Origin: Euptelea pleiosperma
Taxonomy: Eukaryota > Streptophyta > Magnoliopsida > Ranunculales > Eupteleaceae
Assembly (NCBI GenBank): GCA_035048495.1
Contig: CM068547.1
Span: forward strand, 34,170,502 to 34,234,501
Length of the DNA stretch: 64,000 bases
Direction of reading: 5' to 3'
Position 1 is the first letter of the stretch; the number at the start of each line of letters is the position of its first letter. Position numbers and translations under genes: made by a program. The notes beneath the pieces were generated by a model. It searched no databases, was not told where the DNA came from, and saw nothing but the letters and a program-made list of their open reading frames with translations. This document shows, one piece after another, positions 10,503 to 22,099 of the stretch.

Positions 10503-13130
10503 GTGAGAGAGTGAAATAAGGGAGAGAGAGGGAAACAATGAGCAAATTTTGGGGTGGGGTGTTTTCACGAAATTTGGGGTGCAAATAAAATTTCCCAACG
10601 GAGAGAACCCAATCACTTCCCTTCAGGAAAATGATCTTTATGTACAATGGGGAACTTCCGAATGAAAGCAGATACCCCAAAACACACAAACCATTCTTCC
10701 CACCGGCACTTTTACCACTTTCCATGCTCATTGTCTTGCCCATGCCCTGATCTCTCCCTACATGACTGTCTTTCTCAAATTTGTTCTTTCATCAATCTTC
10801 ATTTATCGAAGATGTTGACCTGATAAACCAAAGGTTGCAGTGAGCAAAGACTGGACCCCATTTTTTCTTCTCTTATTACTTGTCCTGAAAATCATTACTG
10901 GTCCCTTGTTTGTTTTTGCCTAGTCAAAATTTTTATTTATTTAAAATTACCCATAATGCAAGAATCCTGTCCAAGCGACACAATTGAGCTGAACCACAAT
11001 TCCGGGCTAAGCAAGGTGGGGGATTTCGACCCCAAGGCAACCATCCACAGAAGGCTCCACATCCCCAACCAAGCAGCCTAGCAGGCATCTGTAGATGATG
11101 ATAATGATTTAGGTTTCAATCAGTGATGTCCCGTCGAAACGCTCACATCAAAAATAGTTTCACACATCATGACCCTTTACTAAAATGCTAGGGCTCGTTT
11201 GGGTGTCAATAGGTGTTGCCACATTGATCATACTGTGTCCAAAAAAATTCACTTGACAGCCACTTAATTTGGAAAAAAAAATGATTGGTCCCGTTTGGAT
11301 GCCCTTCTCTAAAAACCACAATAGCTGCTTACTGCCTGTTGAGATTAATGAGGGTTTTTCATTTTTTTCTAAATTCAGCACTGAAAACAAGTTTGATTAG
11401 GGCTAACTGACGATTAAAAAACCACCAGCAGCAGGCAACAAGAACTATGTTTTGGTTTTCAGATAAGCAGCAGCAAGAACTATGTTGACGAATGTTTCGA
11501 CGAAAAATCATCGACACAGTAAATCCCAACAAGCCTTACAAATTTAGATTGTGTTACAGGATCTGATGTTACATCTCAATCACTAAAGCCTGTATAGTTA
11601 ACACGTACCCATTTTTTAAATTTTCGAAAATTAAACTTTTTAAAAATCAGTTTTGTCAGGGTTTTCATGGATACTTGTCAAGTGTACAGGCTTTAGTGAT
11701 TGAGATGGGTTACACAAGCAAGTGACAAAATTGTCTCCAAGCTTAGTAGGTCCAAAATTAGTCAGTACTTACTGCACTTCTCCAATTATTAATAGCAGTT
11801 TCTCCCTTCACAAAAAATATATATAGTGATTTGTGAACAACTTAAATCAAACCAAACTGCAAACCAGGTAACTATGGTAATTACTAACACAACTTGTAGA
11901 GTCAAACAAGAGGAGCCATTTTGAAAACATGTGGGAGTTGACAGTGGCGATTGGAAATTGCTTCCTTATGCAACACTAGACTGAAGGATGTCAACATTCA
12001 TTGCTTGTGAACGACAAATTTTGATCTAGTAAAATACGAGCAACAGTACAAGCAAAGGTAGCATATGCATGATGACTAAGCCCCACTTCCTAAGAGCGTT
12101 GTCCAACGCATATGCCAGTCAAATAGAAATAAATCAACTGTCACATGCACTCTTTTTCGGGGGGGTTCCTATAGTTGATAAAGCATCAGTCCTTTCAGAT
12201 TTTTGGGGTAAGCTAAACTTTAAACCATGACCCTACAATTGCAACCCATGGGTCATTCAATATTTGTCATTACAAAACCTACCTTCATAACAAGCTGCAA
12301 ATGTACATAACCAAAGACTGACTAACCCCTCAATCAAAGGCTAATGGTTATGTGCAGAAGTAATATGTTCCAAAAGATTCTTGTTGAGACTCTAATCTGC
12401 ATGAATCTATACACTACCTAGAAGACAAAATAGGGTTTGTGAACTAACTAACAATTGGTGAAAAACCCCCCAAGTAATATCTGTCATTACTATGTATTCA
12501 CACAATAACATATCAATGTGTTGATCCTGATGACCTGCAAGGTGTCCTTAAATCTATATATCACCAACCTAGAAGAAAAGGAAAGAGACGAAGAGAGAAC
12601 GAAACGAAACAACACTCTTTGAGGTGGTTGGAAACAAATACAAGCCTATTCAAGATTAAGATAAAATTAAAACAGATTATAACTAATGTAAGTCTACTAT
12701 TTCTTACAAAGTGTTTCCCACACGGGAACAACATCATAGTTCTAAGTTCAGAACAGTTTGGGAATCGTTCAGAGACTAACATTGAAATGAATTTTGGTGG
12801 TAACCAACTAAAGAATGTACTTATCCTAATTGTAACTTGTAAGTCTATTATTCAGAGTACTTGTGGCAGTATTGGCAGTAACCAAGCACTCCCTACAATA
12901 GCACTTCAGGAGCTCAGTCTGTGGTATTACCCACATTCATCATATTATATATCGATCCGTTGAGGGCACTTGATAAGTGCAAATCGTGTTTCAAGCTATC
13001 CTAGTAAAATAAAAATAGATATTATAATGTACAGAGTTATTTTGGAAATGTTTACGATCAATAGGGTCTTTTGGAAAAAAAAATTGATAAGTGAGGGTCT
13101 TTTGGAAATTTTGTTACTTGTATTTAATGG
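10503..13130. other. Gene-free stretch downstream of CPSF73 copy B
   Basis: About 2.6 kb without a recognisable exon. The reading frames here (such as 12619-12963 plus and 12561-12782 minus) are low-complexity or overlap each other and match no family I know. It contains the hairpin listed at 11573-11706. No gene was found. Confidence 0.6.
11573..11706. mobile_element. Short hairpin MITE-like unit
   Basis: Two perfect 22-bp inverted arms, ATCTCAATCACTAAAGCCTGTA at 11573-11594 and its reverse complement at 11685-11706, enclose 90 bp of AT-rich sequence. GTTAC occurs just outside both arms (about 11568 and 11709), a possible remnant of a target duplication. Confidence 0.6.
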
Positions 13131-13323
13131 TGGGTAAGTGAAGCCTTGTGCGTTTGAAGCGGTGAATACACCCAACCGAATAGAGTAGATGATTGGTGTG
13201 TGACCCCCACTATGGGGAAGTCACGGGTTCAATCCCACAGGGCAGATATCCCCCAGCTGTGCAGTGGGCCAGTGGCCCTGGGTAGATAGGCCATCTATGA
13301 ATGACTGCCTTACCAAAAAAAAA
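13131..13323 (+). mobile_element. SINE-like element with tRNA-type B box and poly(A) tail
   Basis: GGGTTCAATCCCAC near 13227-13240 matches the Pol III B box (GGTTCRANNCC). The unit ends in CCTTACC followed by ten or more A (13313-13323). The head with the A box is poorly conserved, so the left border is approximate. It is unrelated in its 3' part to the SINE copies at 36366 and 58706. Confidence 0.5.
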
Positions 13324-13559
13324 AGGGAGTGGTGCAGCCTCAAGTAGATATATAAAAATTCAGGTCTAAAATACCACCATATGCATATTGCATAGGAATA
13401 AGTAGTTGGAATGTAAGCTAATTTTTCAAAAATCAAAATCAAAAGGCGTCATAAAAAAATGGGTAATTTCATTATAAGTAGTAGAGACCGTTGGTTGATA
13501 TGTATCATTTTCTGAAGGGAATAGCGAATTTATCATGTTGTTTTAACCTAACAATATCA

Positions 13560-13645
13560 TCATCACCATCTTCTTCTTAAGCCTTATCCCAACTATATGG
13601 GGTCAGCTACACGAATCCTGTTCCTCCAGTCAATATGTACTAAGT
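13560..13645 (-). mobile_element. RTE-type LINE 3' tail
   Basis: On the minus strand this reads to the typical plant RTE 3' terminus, GACCCCATATAGTTGGGATAAGG, followed by a GATGATG-type microsatellite tail. Only the last about 80 bp is present. The same terminus occurs near 25410, 31291 and 54573 (minus) and, in shorter or more decayed form, near 28945 and 59450 (plus). Confidence 0.6.
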
Positions 13646-13919
13646 TTCTGGGTTGCCAATATGCACTACGATTATGATATTTAATACCATTCCCCAGTTG
13701 TAAAAGTAATGTAACCATAACAAAGTGAACTACATTCAAGATTCCTGAACCACAAACATCTCAAAATTCTACAACTATAGATGAAAGAGTATTAAAAAGG
13801 TCAGGAATTCAAATACAAAGACTAACCAACGCAGTACAGCAAGCGACTGTACATATCATAAAAAACATACTAGTTTTTGAAGAGATATCTTCGAATTCGC
13901 TAATTCATCAACATAAGTT

Positions 13920-14989
13920 CTAAACACGACCATCCCATAAGCATTCCAATCCAGCCTTACCTCCTTTCAAAAGAACCTCCAAGTGTTTCGGTGGGTTCAA
14001 ACCTAATTTATTAGCGCGCTCCCATCGATCCAATCTAGTCATGCCGAGACACGGCCCGTATGCCATGTTCATGTCAAATTGCCTCAGCACCTCCTCACGT
14101 TCATCATAATCATCTACAGGAGTAGCAACACAAACCTGTGAGTTAGCATTTTCCTTTATGTATAAACCAGGGTGTTAAATTTCGGCGAAATGCTCGAAAT
14201 TTCGGGCTACGCCGAAACCTAACCCCATAATTTTTTTTTCAGAAATCCCAGTTTTTCACACCGAAATTTCGGATATTTACGAAATTTCATTGAAATGTAC
14301 GAAATGATTCGTGAAATTTGTCCAACATTTCGGTGTGAATCTAGCCGATGCGTACAGGTCCAACTTAAAATTTCGGAAATTTTCATCAACAATCTCAATT
14401 TCGAAATTCTCCGAAGCTTCACACGAAATTTCGGCCCACAGAAATGGCATGCGAAACCGAAATATTAAACCTTGGCTGTAAACAAATCCCAACCATCCAT
14501 TCAGTGGACTTCATCTACAGCATTTCAATCATAGACCCCCAAAATCAGTCTAATTTTGATTGTATAACTATCTGATGGTTAATATCATCCAATCAGTCTG
14601 ATTTTAGGTATAAAATAGTACTACTGATCTGTAGCATAAAAAAAGGTGCATATTACTATACAGACACCGTAGCATTATACTTGTAATAGAACCGGAACTA
14701 TGAAATCGTTGGACACCTCCATCAAACCCTAGCCCCTCACAAGTAGAAACCATAAACAGACAAAACCATAACAAGAGAGGGAAAGACGAGAGAGAGAGAG
14801 AGAGGAAGGACCCTTGAGATCGACGGAGCCGTGAGAGATCAGAGCCGTCGGTTGTGCATGATCAGAAACCAAGGTGGCACTTGGTTTGGGTGATCTCTTG
14901 GACTTGGATTTTGATGGAGAAGATGATTTGGAGATGCCGCCGCTCTTCCTCTGTCTGTAGAAACCCTTCATGCCTCCTCTCGATGCCAT
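13920..14989 (-). CDS. POLD4: DNA polymerase delta subunit 4
   Basis: Small accessory subunit of the replicative DNA polymerase delta, acting in the nucleus. Two exons on the minus strand: 14989 to 14812 (178 nt) and 14113 to 13920 (194 nt, stop TAG at 13922-13920), joined in phase 1 to give 123 aa, the usual plant length. The N-terminus MASRGGMKGFYRQRK carries the plant-type Q/K-x-FY motif that suggests PCNA contact. A Ser/Lys-rich linker follows. The C-terminal half holds the family signature LRQFDMNMAYGPCLGMTRL then WERANKLGLNPP. The upstream in-frame ATG at 15001 is less likely: the family starts at MA(S) directly before MKGFYRQ. The intron carries a MITE (14168-14477). An alternative acceptor exists 22 nt upstream but breaks the frame. 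Confidence 0.93.
14168..14477. mobile_element. GAAATTTCGG-family MITE in the POLD4 intron
   Basis: About 310 bp made of degenerate GAAATTTCGG words, with ends CAGGGTGTTAAATTTCGG and (right end, reversed) CCAAGGTTTAATATTTCGG. Same family and size as the element at 5990-6301. It lies wholly within the intron 14114-14811. Confidence 0.8.
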
Positions 14990-15040
14990 CTTTACTTTCA
15001 AATTTTGAATTTTGTTGGTTGAGAGGTGGCGTTTCTTCCC

Positions 15041-15050
15041 TATTTATATG
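15041..15050 (-). promoter_or_regulatory. TATA box of POLD4
   Basis: On the minus strand CATATAAATAGGG lies about 52-62 bp upstream of the ATG at 14989. With a start about 30 bp downstream, the 5' leader would be only about 20-30 nt. A (GA)n tract near 14789-14806 lies just inside the intron. Confidence 0.6.
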
Positions 15051-15313
15051 GGGAGGGGAGAGGGGTCAGGCTTGAACCTTGGTTGCTTTATTTTTACCAT
15101 GGTTAAGTTTAAGGTATTTTAGTAAAACCCCCTGAAATATGAAAGTTATTAGTAATACACCCTTATACTTCCAAACTTTAGGATTACCTCCCTTGACCTA
15201 GTTTTACCACCATTCGACTAACATTATAATGTGACATGCATCATGTGCATGTTAATGCACCTATGAAAGGACCATGATATTTGCAAGTAGAATGCTAACC
15301 TCGTTTGATTCTT

Positions 15314-15773
15314 AGATGGCGTTTGGCAAAACTTTTTCTCAAACCTGAAGTCTTAAAGGTGGCATTTGGTAAATTAAGTCATCAGATTTAAAAGCTTAAA
15401 GTGCTTAAGATCTGGTAGCTTAATGCCTTATGTCTGAATTAGGTTTTATTTGAAGGTCTTAAGTCTTAAAATTAAGTCAAGGGCATTGTGGGTATTTTGA
15501 AATATTTCTTAGGATACTTTCATAAGTTTTTAAAAGAGAAAGCTTTGAAAAAGAACATTATTGATATTAAAAAAGAATCTAAAAATCTTTTTTAAAGATT
15601 CATTCACTCACCGCAATAAGTGAAGGTTGGGTCACTTTTTTACTTTTCACTTTTTTTCCTTGAGTTTGGTGATAAGTGCTGAAATTAAGTCGTTTACCAT
15701 ACACCACTTAACCACCAAAATCACTTCAATCAGACTTAGGTCTGAAAAAAAAGTTTTACCAAACGCCACCTAA
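15314..15773. mobile_element. hAT-like MITE with GGTGGCGTTTGG ends
   Basis: Left end AGATGGCGTTTGGCAAAACTTTTT and right end, read reversed, TAGGTGGCGTTTGGTAAAACTTTTTT form terminal inverted repeats of roughly 40 bp. The interior repeats TTAAGTCTTAAG/TCAGACTTAGGTCTG words and codes for nothing. Confidence 0.7.
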
Positions 15774-15779
15774 ATGAAT

Positions 15780-16137
15780 TGAAATTAAGTGGTTTTTGTT
15801 TGGGAGCCGACTAAAAAGAATTGAAATTGGAACCAAACTAATAATAACTGTTACAAAGTTTTGATAATTTGATAGTGGAACGGAACCAATAAGAATCGGA
15901 ACCGATCATCAGGAATCAGAACCAAACTAGACCCAATATATAAATATAAGGTTAAGTTGTCATACTATCAAGATTGGAATTGTTATACCCAAAACCGAAA
16001 CCGGCATGAACCAAATAATCAGTTCCAGTTCCGAATCCAACATTTTGAGAAATAGAGCCAATAAGAACCAACAATATTAGTTATGGTTCTAGGTAGGTAC
16101 CTTAGGAACCTAACCGAAACCAATATGTTGACACCCC
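15780..16137. repeat. GGAACCGAAACC-rich repeat unit
   Basis: About 360 bp of degenerate repeats such as GGAACCAAACTAATAA, GGAACCAATAAGAATCGG and AACCGAAACCGG, ending AACCAATATGTTGACACCCC. The last words resemble the ends of non-autonomous plant transposons. Borders are approximate and no target duplication was identified. Confidence 0.45.
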
Positions 16138-16139
16138 TA

Positions 16140-16750
16140 CGGTTAGGATCTAAGAATTAACGGGGGCTCCTGTCCAAGGCTGCACTACCTTAAGGCCATT
16201 AAGGCGGTCGTCTAAGGCCCCTTGGTGAGAGAAGGCCCGCAGCCCAGGTCCCACTAACTACATGGACTTTTAGCCCACCCCTTATTGGGATATACAAACC
16301 AAAAATCAACCTAATTGATTATCTCTAGCCATAGATTTTAGTACTTTTTAGGAAATGATTCTAGCCATTAGATTTAACCATTTTTTGGGTTGTAAGTCCA
16401 ACGGCTAGAAATCATCAATCAAGCTGATTTTTAGTGCGTTTATCACTATATCCACCAATAGGTGGGCTGAACATCGACATAGTCATTGGGCCCAACAAAT
16501 AATCTACGTGGGGCCATGAGAGTCCTCTACATCGACTGCACCGAGAGTACCCCTGCATCTAAATTTTTTCCATAGTTTTTATTATCAAGAATAGTTTTTT
16601 ATATAAAGATTTCCAATAATATATGAAGAGTAAGTTTTAAATTAATAACATATATATTAATATATTAAATATAATAAAGGCTTTATATAGAGTTTTCGCC
16701 TTAGGCCTCAACTTGTATCGAGACGTCTTTGGTCCCGCCTAAAAAGATAT
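16140..16750. repeat. Nested repeat block with fold-back remnant
   Basis: Begins GGGGGCTCCTGTCCAAGGCTGC and ends with TTTCGCCTTAGGCCTCAACTTG; these GGCCTTAGG-type words occur near both edges (16195-16225 and 16690-16712). In between lies a remnant of the TTTAGCCCACC...CAAAAATCAACCTAATTGATTATCTCTAG fold-back family and its mirrored half (16375-16500). No gene. Confidence 0.45.
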
Positions 16751-16939
16751 ATTGGGCCAAAAATAATAATAATGATCTAAAATTTTTTGGGTCAATGAAA
16801 ATAAAATTCAAAGTAAAATGCCGCAAGGTGCTCTATCTGCAATTATTTTTGGAACCACGTATAAGACGGAACAAGAATCTAAGAATACAATTTTTTTTTT
16901 TCTGTTTTTCCTTTTTTTGAGACAATATGACAAAGTCAA

Positions 16940-17385
16940 GTTGCAAGTGGACACTTCAACTTTAATGACAGCTGATTGTCATCAAGGCCGATGACAGCCA
17001 ACAATTTGAGCCACGTGGCACTCTTAGAGGATGCTTACCTAATGGATGTTTGGCCAATCCCTAGGTGGACCTAGAAACAAAAAAATCAACATGATTAGTG
17101 ATTTCTAGGCGTTGGATTGGAGTTATTTCCGTGGGTTGATTTTAACTGTTGGAATTTGAACATTATTGACCATTATTTGGGGTACAAAGATCCAAAGGTT
17201 TGAAATCACTAATCAGGCTTATTTTTTTGCAGTTGCAGCTAGGGGTTGGCAAAACATCTTACAGTCAGCATCCTCTAAGAATATGCCACGTGGCTCATAT
17301 TGTGGGCTGTCATCGACCTCAGTGACAGTCCACTGTCATCAAAGTTTTACTCCTTGCGGATACTAAACATGACTACATAACATAT
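16940..17385. mobile_element. Fold-back MITE with G-box in both arms
   Basis: A long imperfect palindrome. Left arm: ATTTGAGCCACGTGGCACTCTTAGAGGATG, then ATGGATGTTTGGCCAATCCCTAGG. Right arm mirrors it: GGGGTTGGCAAAACATC, GCATCCTCTAAGAATATGCCACGTGGCTCAT. The two GCCACGTGGC G-boxes lie near 17011 and 17284. TGATGACAGC/GTCATCGACC words lie outside the arms. Confidence 0.75.
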
Positions 17386-17474
17386 GGTCATGCTATTCCA
17401 CACTATCTACAAAAAAGAGCCATATTGTTCATTCGTGGACCTTCGGATTCAAGAGATCTACTGGCTAGCTAACC

Positions 17475-17800
17475 GTCCTTAATATGAGCCATGTGGCACA
17501 GTTTTAGAGGACATCGACTCTATGGATGTTTGGCCAATCCCTAGGTGGATCTACAAATCAAAAATCAGCCTGATTAGTGATTTCAAACCTTTCGAGCTTG
17601 TACTCCAAATAATGCTCAAATTCCCACAGTTAAAATCAACCCATGACAATGACTCCAATCCAACGCTTAGAAATCACTAATCAGGTTGATTTTTGGTTTG
17701 TAGGTCCACCTAGGAATTGGCCAAATATCTATACAGTCAGTATCCTCTAAAAATATGCCATGTGGCTCATATTGTGGGTTGTCAGCGGTCAAGTCTGGGA
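17475..17800. mobile_element. Fold-back MITE, second adjacent copy
   Basis: Same family as 16940-17385: starts TATGAGCCATGTGGCACAGTTTTAGAGG and ends CCTCTAAAAATATGCCATGTGGCTCAT. In both arms the G-box has mutated to CCATGTGGC (CpG to TpG), consistent with decay at methylated cytosine. Confidence 0.7.
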
Positions 17801-18161
17801 CAACATTTTCCAATAAATATAATGCTTGTGAGTTGTGACATTATTTTTCTCTTTGATTAGCCAATACACTAGCTAGCTAGCTTGTCTACTAAAAACGTAA
17901 GGCATGAGATTCTTAATTTAGACAGGTTTTGCTTGGTCACCAAGTTTTGCAGTCCAAAATAAAAAAAATAATGCCCGTTGTGATCCCCAATTTTTGAGTT
18001 AGAAAAATACATTTGAAAAGATTTTTCATGAAAAAAAAAAAAAAATTTCCTAACAAGAAAACGGCAATAAAATAACGAATTGTAACACTCAGGGGCAAAA
18101 ATAGAAAATAACGGCACAAAAATGCAAAATTTGAATTTCAAAATTTCAATCAATAAAAGAA

Positions 18162-18937
18162 CGAGAATTTTTGACATACCCCCCACAATTTGAAAAAGCT
18201 GACATACCCCCTATGACTCGGTCCACTGTCATTTGACCAGTGTTGACCCGAGTTGACTACCTAATTTTGTATTAAAGGACGAAAGTGCCCTTGTTTTCAA
18301 CATTAGATCAAGGGTTTGGGTTTAGGCCAAAACCCATACCCCAAATCAAGCATGAAAAGAGGAGATTAAAAATAAAAATAAAAATCCATGTTGATAAACT
18401 TGAGATTTTTTTTTGGTTTTTTGATGAATTAAACAAATATTGAGAAGAAAAAAACCAAAAAAAAATAAATAAAACTCATGAATTAATGAGATTTTTTTAT
18501 GGATTTTATTGTAGAATAAAATTTTAAAATTGAGAGAACCCATCTTTCCAAAATCCACATCTCAAAAACTTAAAATATAAATTGTTTTGTCTTATTTTTC
18601 ATTTTTGTTAATGAAAAATTTTAAACTAAAATTGTATGCTTTGTGTTTTTTTTTTTTTTCAACCTTGGTTTTAAATTATTGCCGAAGTGGTGGCCAGCCG
18701 GCCATGGGACTCCGGTGGGTTGGTCACCGGAGATGGGCGGCCAACCCATTGAAATCTCTTGGCCGGCCGTCCACCACAGCCGTTTGATTTGGGGTTTGGG
18801 TTTTGGCCCAAAACCTTGTTCTAAAGTTGAAAACAAGGGCATTTTTGCCATTTAACACTAAATTTGGTAGTCAACTCGGGTCAACACTAGTCAAATGACA
18901 GTGGACCGAGTCATAGGGGGGTATGTCAAAAATTCCC
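18162..18937. mobile_element. 776-bp terminal-inverted-repeat element
   Basis: Arms of about 110-150 bp begin GAATTTTTGACATACCCCCC and continue through ATGACTCGGTCCACTGTCATTTGAC and GTTGACCCGAGTTGACTACC; the right arm is the reverse complement. An 8-bp target duplication TAAAAGAA flanks it (18154-18161 and 18938-18945). The core (about 18660-18790) is GC-richer and unlike the surroundings. No transposase is encoded, so it is non-autonomous. Confidence 0.8.
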
Positions 18938-19127
18938 TAAAAGAAATAATGGAATATAACAGAAAAATAATGGAAATAACGGGCTTTTTTTTTTCACAAA
19001 CTTTCTCAGAAAACAACAGTCGTTGTTTTCGTTATAACGGAAAAAGAACGGTGTTTTTTTCTGAGAGTTAAACGGGCACATCCCATGTATAGGCGGCGGT
19101 CCTTGAATTTACAGTTAAATAAACATG

Positions 19128-19538
19128 AAACCAAGGTTTAAAGGAGGCCGTTTTAACGGTTAAACGGACTGGGGGCGTTACCGTTTAAACGGATTGAAAC
19201 GCTTAGGGGCAAAAATGGTAAAAAACGGAAAAAAACTGAAAAAGTGGTGCTGAAATTCAAATTTTGAAATTTGAAAATTAAAAATAAAAAAACGGAATTT
19301 AACGAAAATTAAAAGGAATTAAACGGTTTTAACGGCCGTTTTTTTCACAATTTTTTTTGAAATTAAACGGCCATTTATTAAAATTTGAAAATTAAAAAAA
19401 AAAATGAAATTTAACGGATTTAAATGGAATTAAATGATTTTAACGGCCGTTTTTTTCAAAACCGATAAAACGGGTTTAAACGGAAACGGGCTTGGGTCGT
19501 TACTGTTTAAACGGCCATTTTTAAAACCATGCACGAAA
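19128..19538. mobile_element. AACGG-rich MITE
   Basis: Starts AACCAAGGTTTAAAGGAGGCC and ends GGCCATTTTTAAAACCATG. The interior is degenerate repeats of the palindrome-prone words TTAAACGG and AACGGCCGTT. Related blocks lie at 19905-20145, 20228-20520, 22843-23157 and 42643-42893. Confidence 0.65.
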
Positions 19539-19904
19539 CATCCCGACTGTAAAAAAAAGGAAAGGGTCGGGCACAGGGAACCTTTTTTTCTGACTCCTCT
19601 TGGTGTTCGTGTGCTCGGCCGTGGATTTTTAGAATACAACGGTGGTTTTCAGGGCAGAGCTGGCACACTTTTTTCACTCTTGGCGGAGCTGATAACCACT
19701 GTTCGATTCGTGAAATCCACGGCCAAGAGGGGTCAGAAAATGGAGATCCTCGGAGCCTGAGCCCTGAAGAAAAATATCCATTATAACAAAAATAACTACA
19801 GTTAACATGGTTGTCCAGTGTCAACATGGTTTACAGCTGTTATAACGGAAATAAAGGCCATTACAACAGTAATCCCTCAACTCCGTTATGTTTTTTTTTC
19901 CAAT

Positions 19905-20145
19905 ATAATGTCCAAGGTTGAAAAAACGGATATGTTATAATGAAAATAACGACTGTTATTTAAAAAATAATATTTTTTTTACTGTTATCGAGGTCTTTTA
20001 TGAAAAAAAATATAAAATAATAATAATCTGACTTTTTTATTAATCAGAAATGACTGATGTGACCCGTTATAATGGTCGTAATGATGACCCGTTATAATGG
20101 ATCGCTATATCGTTACGTTATAACAGACCATTTAAAACCTTGGTT
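19905..20145. mobile_element. AACGG-rich MITE, decayed copy
   Basis: Begins TGTCCAAGGTTGAAAAAACGG and ends ACAGACCATTTAAAACCTTGG, with ATAACGG/CCGTTATAATGG repeats between. Inverted ends match the family CAAGGTTTAAA...TTTAAACCTTG. Confidence 0.6.
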
Positions 20146-20227
20146 ATGTAATTGCGCGTTGCCGAGTTCAATTGAGTTACCTCAAATCTACACAAGCATG
20201 AAGATTCTCTTGACAACTTTCGTCCTC

Positions 20228-20520
20228 GAAGCTACTATGATGGGTTTAAAATAACGCCATTTTAACGGTAATGTCCCAAGCCCGTTGTGTTAAGAACTGT
20301 TTTGACGCTTAGAAAATAATGGCAAAATTGTGGGAAAAAAAAACGACCATTATTTTCGTTATTTTTCTATTTTTTTTTCGTTTTTTGAAAATTTGAATTT
20401 CTTTGCCATTCCCCCCCCATTAAAATCCGTTAAATTTTTTCCCATATGCTAGAATTCGTTTTAACAGTAACGGCCCCAGTCCGTTGTACCGTTAAAATGG
20501 CTTCTTTTAAACCTTGCCAT
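20228..20520. mobile_element. AACGG-rich MITE, third copy
   Basis: Begins GATGGGTTTAAAATAACGCC and ends GGCTTCTTTTAAACCTTGCC, with TTTTAACGG and AAAACGACCATTATTTTCG words between. Inverted ends match the same family; no target duplication was resolved. Confidence 0.6.
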
Positions 20521-21104
20521 CATGTACATTAAATTTGGCTAAAAAGTTCGATTTTCAAGTTAAATTGCAATGCAAATGCCATTTTTTTTTTATAACTCGA
20601 CTTTTTGCGAGAATACAATTTCAATTTTAGAAGAGGAATTAAGGTTTTAAAACGCATATTATAATGGTATAATTGTTTGCCGAGGTTACTTATTACCATT
20701 TTTATAACGGATCAAATAATATTAGCATTTATTTATTTATTTAATTCATATTCATCAAAACAGAAATTAACGGTTACAAACAATTAACATTATTATAACG
20801 GGCATCTTTTTTATTTTTACTATCCCGACCTTTATGTTCCGTGCGTTTGTCAACCATACCATTTTCTTGGCAAAATATTCGCCGACCTAATTTTTATGGT
20901 GTTTGGATGGCGTACGCAATATAAGTTGTCATCTTCAATGCATAAGTACCATAAACAATACTTACCATAATAAAATAGTCCACGTGGCCTAAAAAATGCT
21001 TTACCACCAAGAACTCTGTGTGTGGGACCCGCTCATCGCATACTTTGGTATTTGTTAAACGGAAAAGTTGTGATATCACCCGGATCAATCTTTGTGCACA
21101 TGTT

Positions 21105-21560
21105 CATGATCTGGACCATCTAATTATTGGACCTATCGCTAAAATAACAAAATCTATTATTTTGATGATTATAATTAACTTGATTTTTGGTATGTACGTC
21201 CAGTTAGGGATGGGCCAAACATCCATACGGTCAATGAGCCCAAAAAGTGTGTCACGTGTCGTATTGGTAGATATGATCTGGACCATCCAATTACTGGACC
21301 AACTGTCTAAATTTTGATGGTGATAATCAGCCTGTGTTTTTGGTATGTACGACCACTTGGGGATGAGCCAAACAGCCATATGGTCGGTGGGCCAAAAAAG
21401 GTGTGCCACGTGGCATATTGGTAGATATAAGAGGGGTCCTAATATTTAGAGTGCAGTGAGCCCAATAAGGTGTGCCATGTGTCATATTAGTAGATATACG
21501 AGGGGTCCGAATATTCGTGGTACAAGTGGGCCCAAAAAGGTATGCCACGTGTAGGGTTCA
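21105..21560. repeat. Tandem array of G-box-containing units
   Basis: A roughly 200-bp unit (GATCTGGACCATC..., GGTATGTACG..., GATGRGCCAAACA...CATAYGGTC, GTGTGYCACGTGKC, ATTGGTAGATAT) occurs twice from about 21108 and 21270. Shorter 70-80-bp partial units follow to 21560, each with a TGTGCCACGTGGC-like word and GTAGATATAAGAGGGGTCC. Confidence 0.6.
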
Positions 21561-22099
21561 AGAAAGTCAGTTAAAAAAATGTCGTTTTCTCAGAATTTTC
21601 TGTGGCCGTCCAGGCGAAAAATGGTGTGAAAATATTTGACCGGGCAAAATCTGTGGGACCGGATAAATATTTTTGTGAGAAAATTGCGTGGCAAACGCGA
21701 CGAAAATGTGATTTGCCCGCGCAAAAGTTTTATTTTTCCACAAATATGGCCTACCAAACAGGCCCTAAAAAAATAGAATTTGCCTACCAAAGTTTAAAAT
21801 GGTAGACAAATACTTTACTACGGGTAGTGTTACTTTATCCGAGTCGGCGGACAAACCGTCGGTCCACGGAAAAACATTAGCAAGACTGACGCAAGGAAAA
21901 TGTCATTGGCGCATCCATATGTTTCATCTTCCTCCTTTACACGCAATCCAAACAAACCCTAAGTGGACCAGAGGTCCACATGTAGACATTGTGGACATCC
22001 GGTGGTTTTAAGTCATAAAAATTTGAAGATACACGTAAGTTCTAAATTTCGTAGTTTCTTACACGCATCTCGATTGCTGTCCCCACAGACTTCAAAGTT

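Noticed and set aside
18587..18855. Overlapping small ORFs on both strands near 18.6-18.9 kb
   Set aside because: They lie within the inverted-repeat element 18162-18937 and overlap one another; shadows of repeat sequence.
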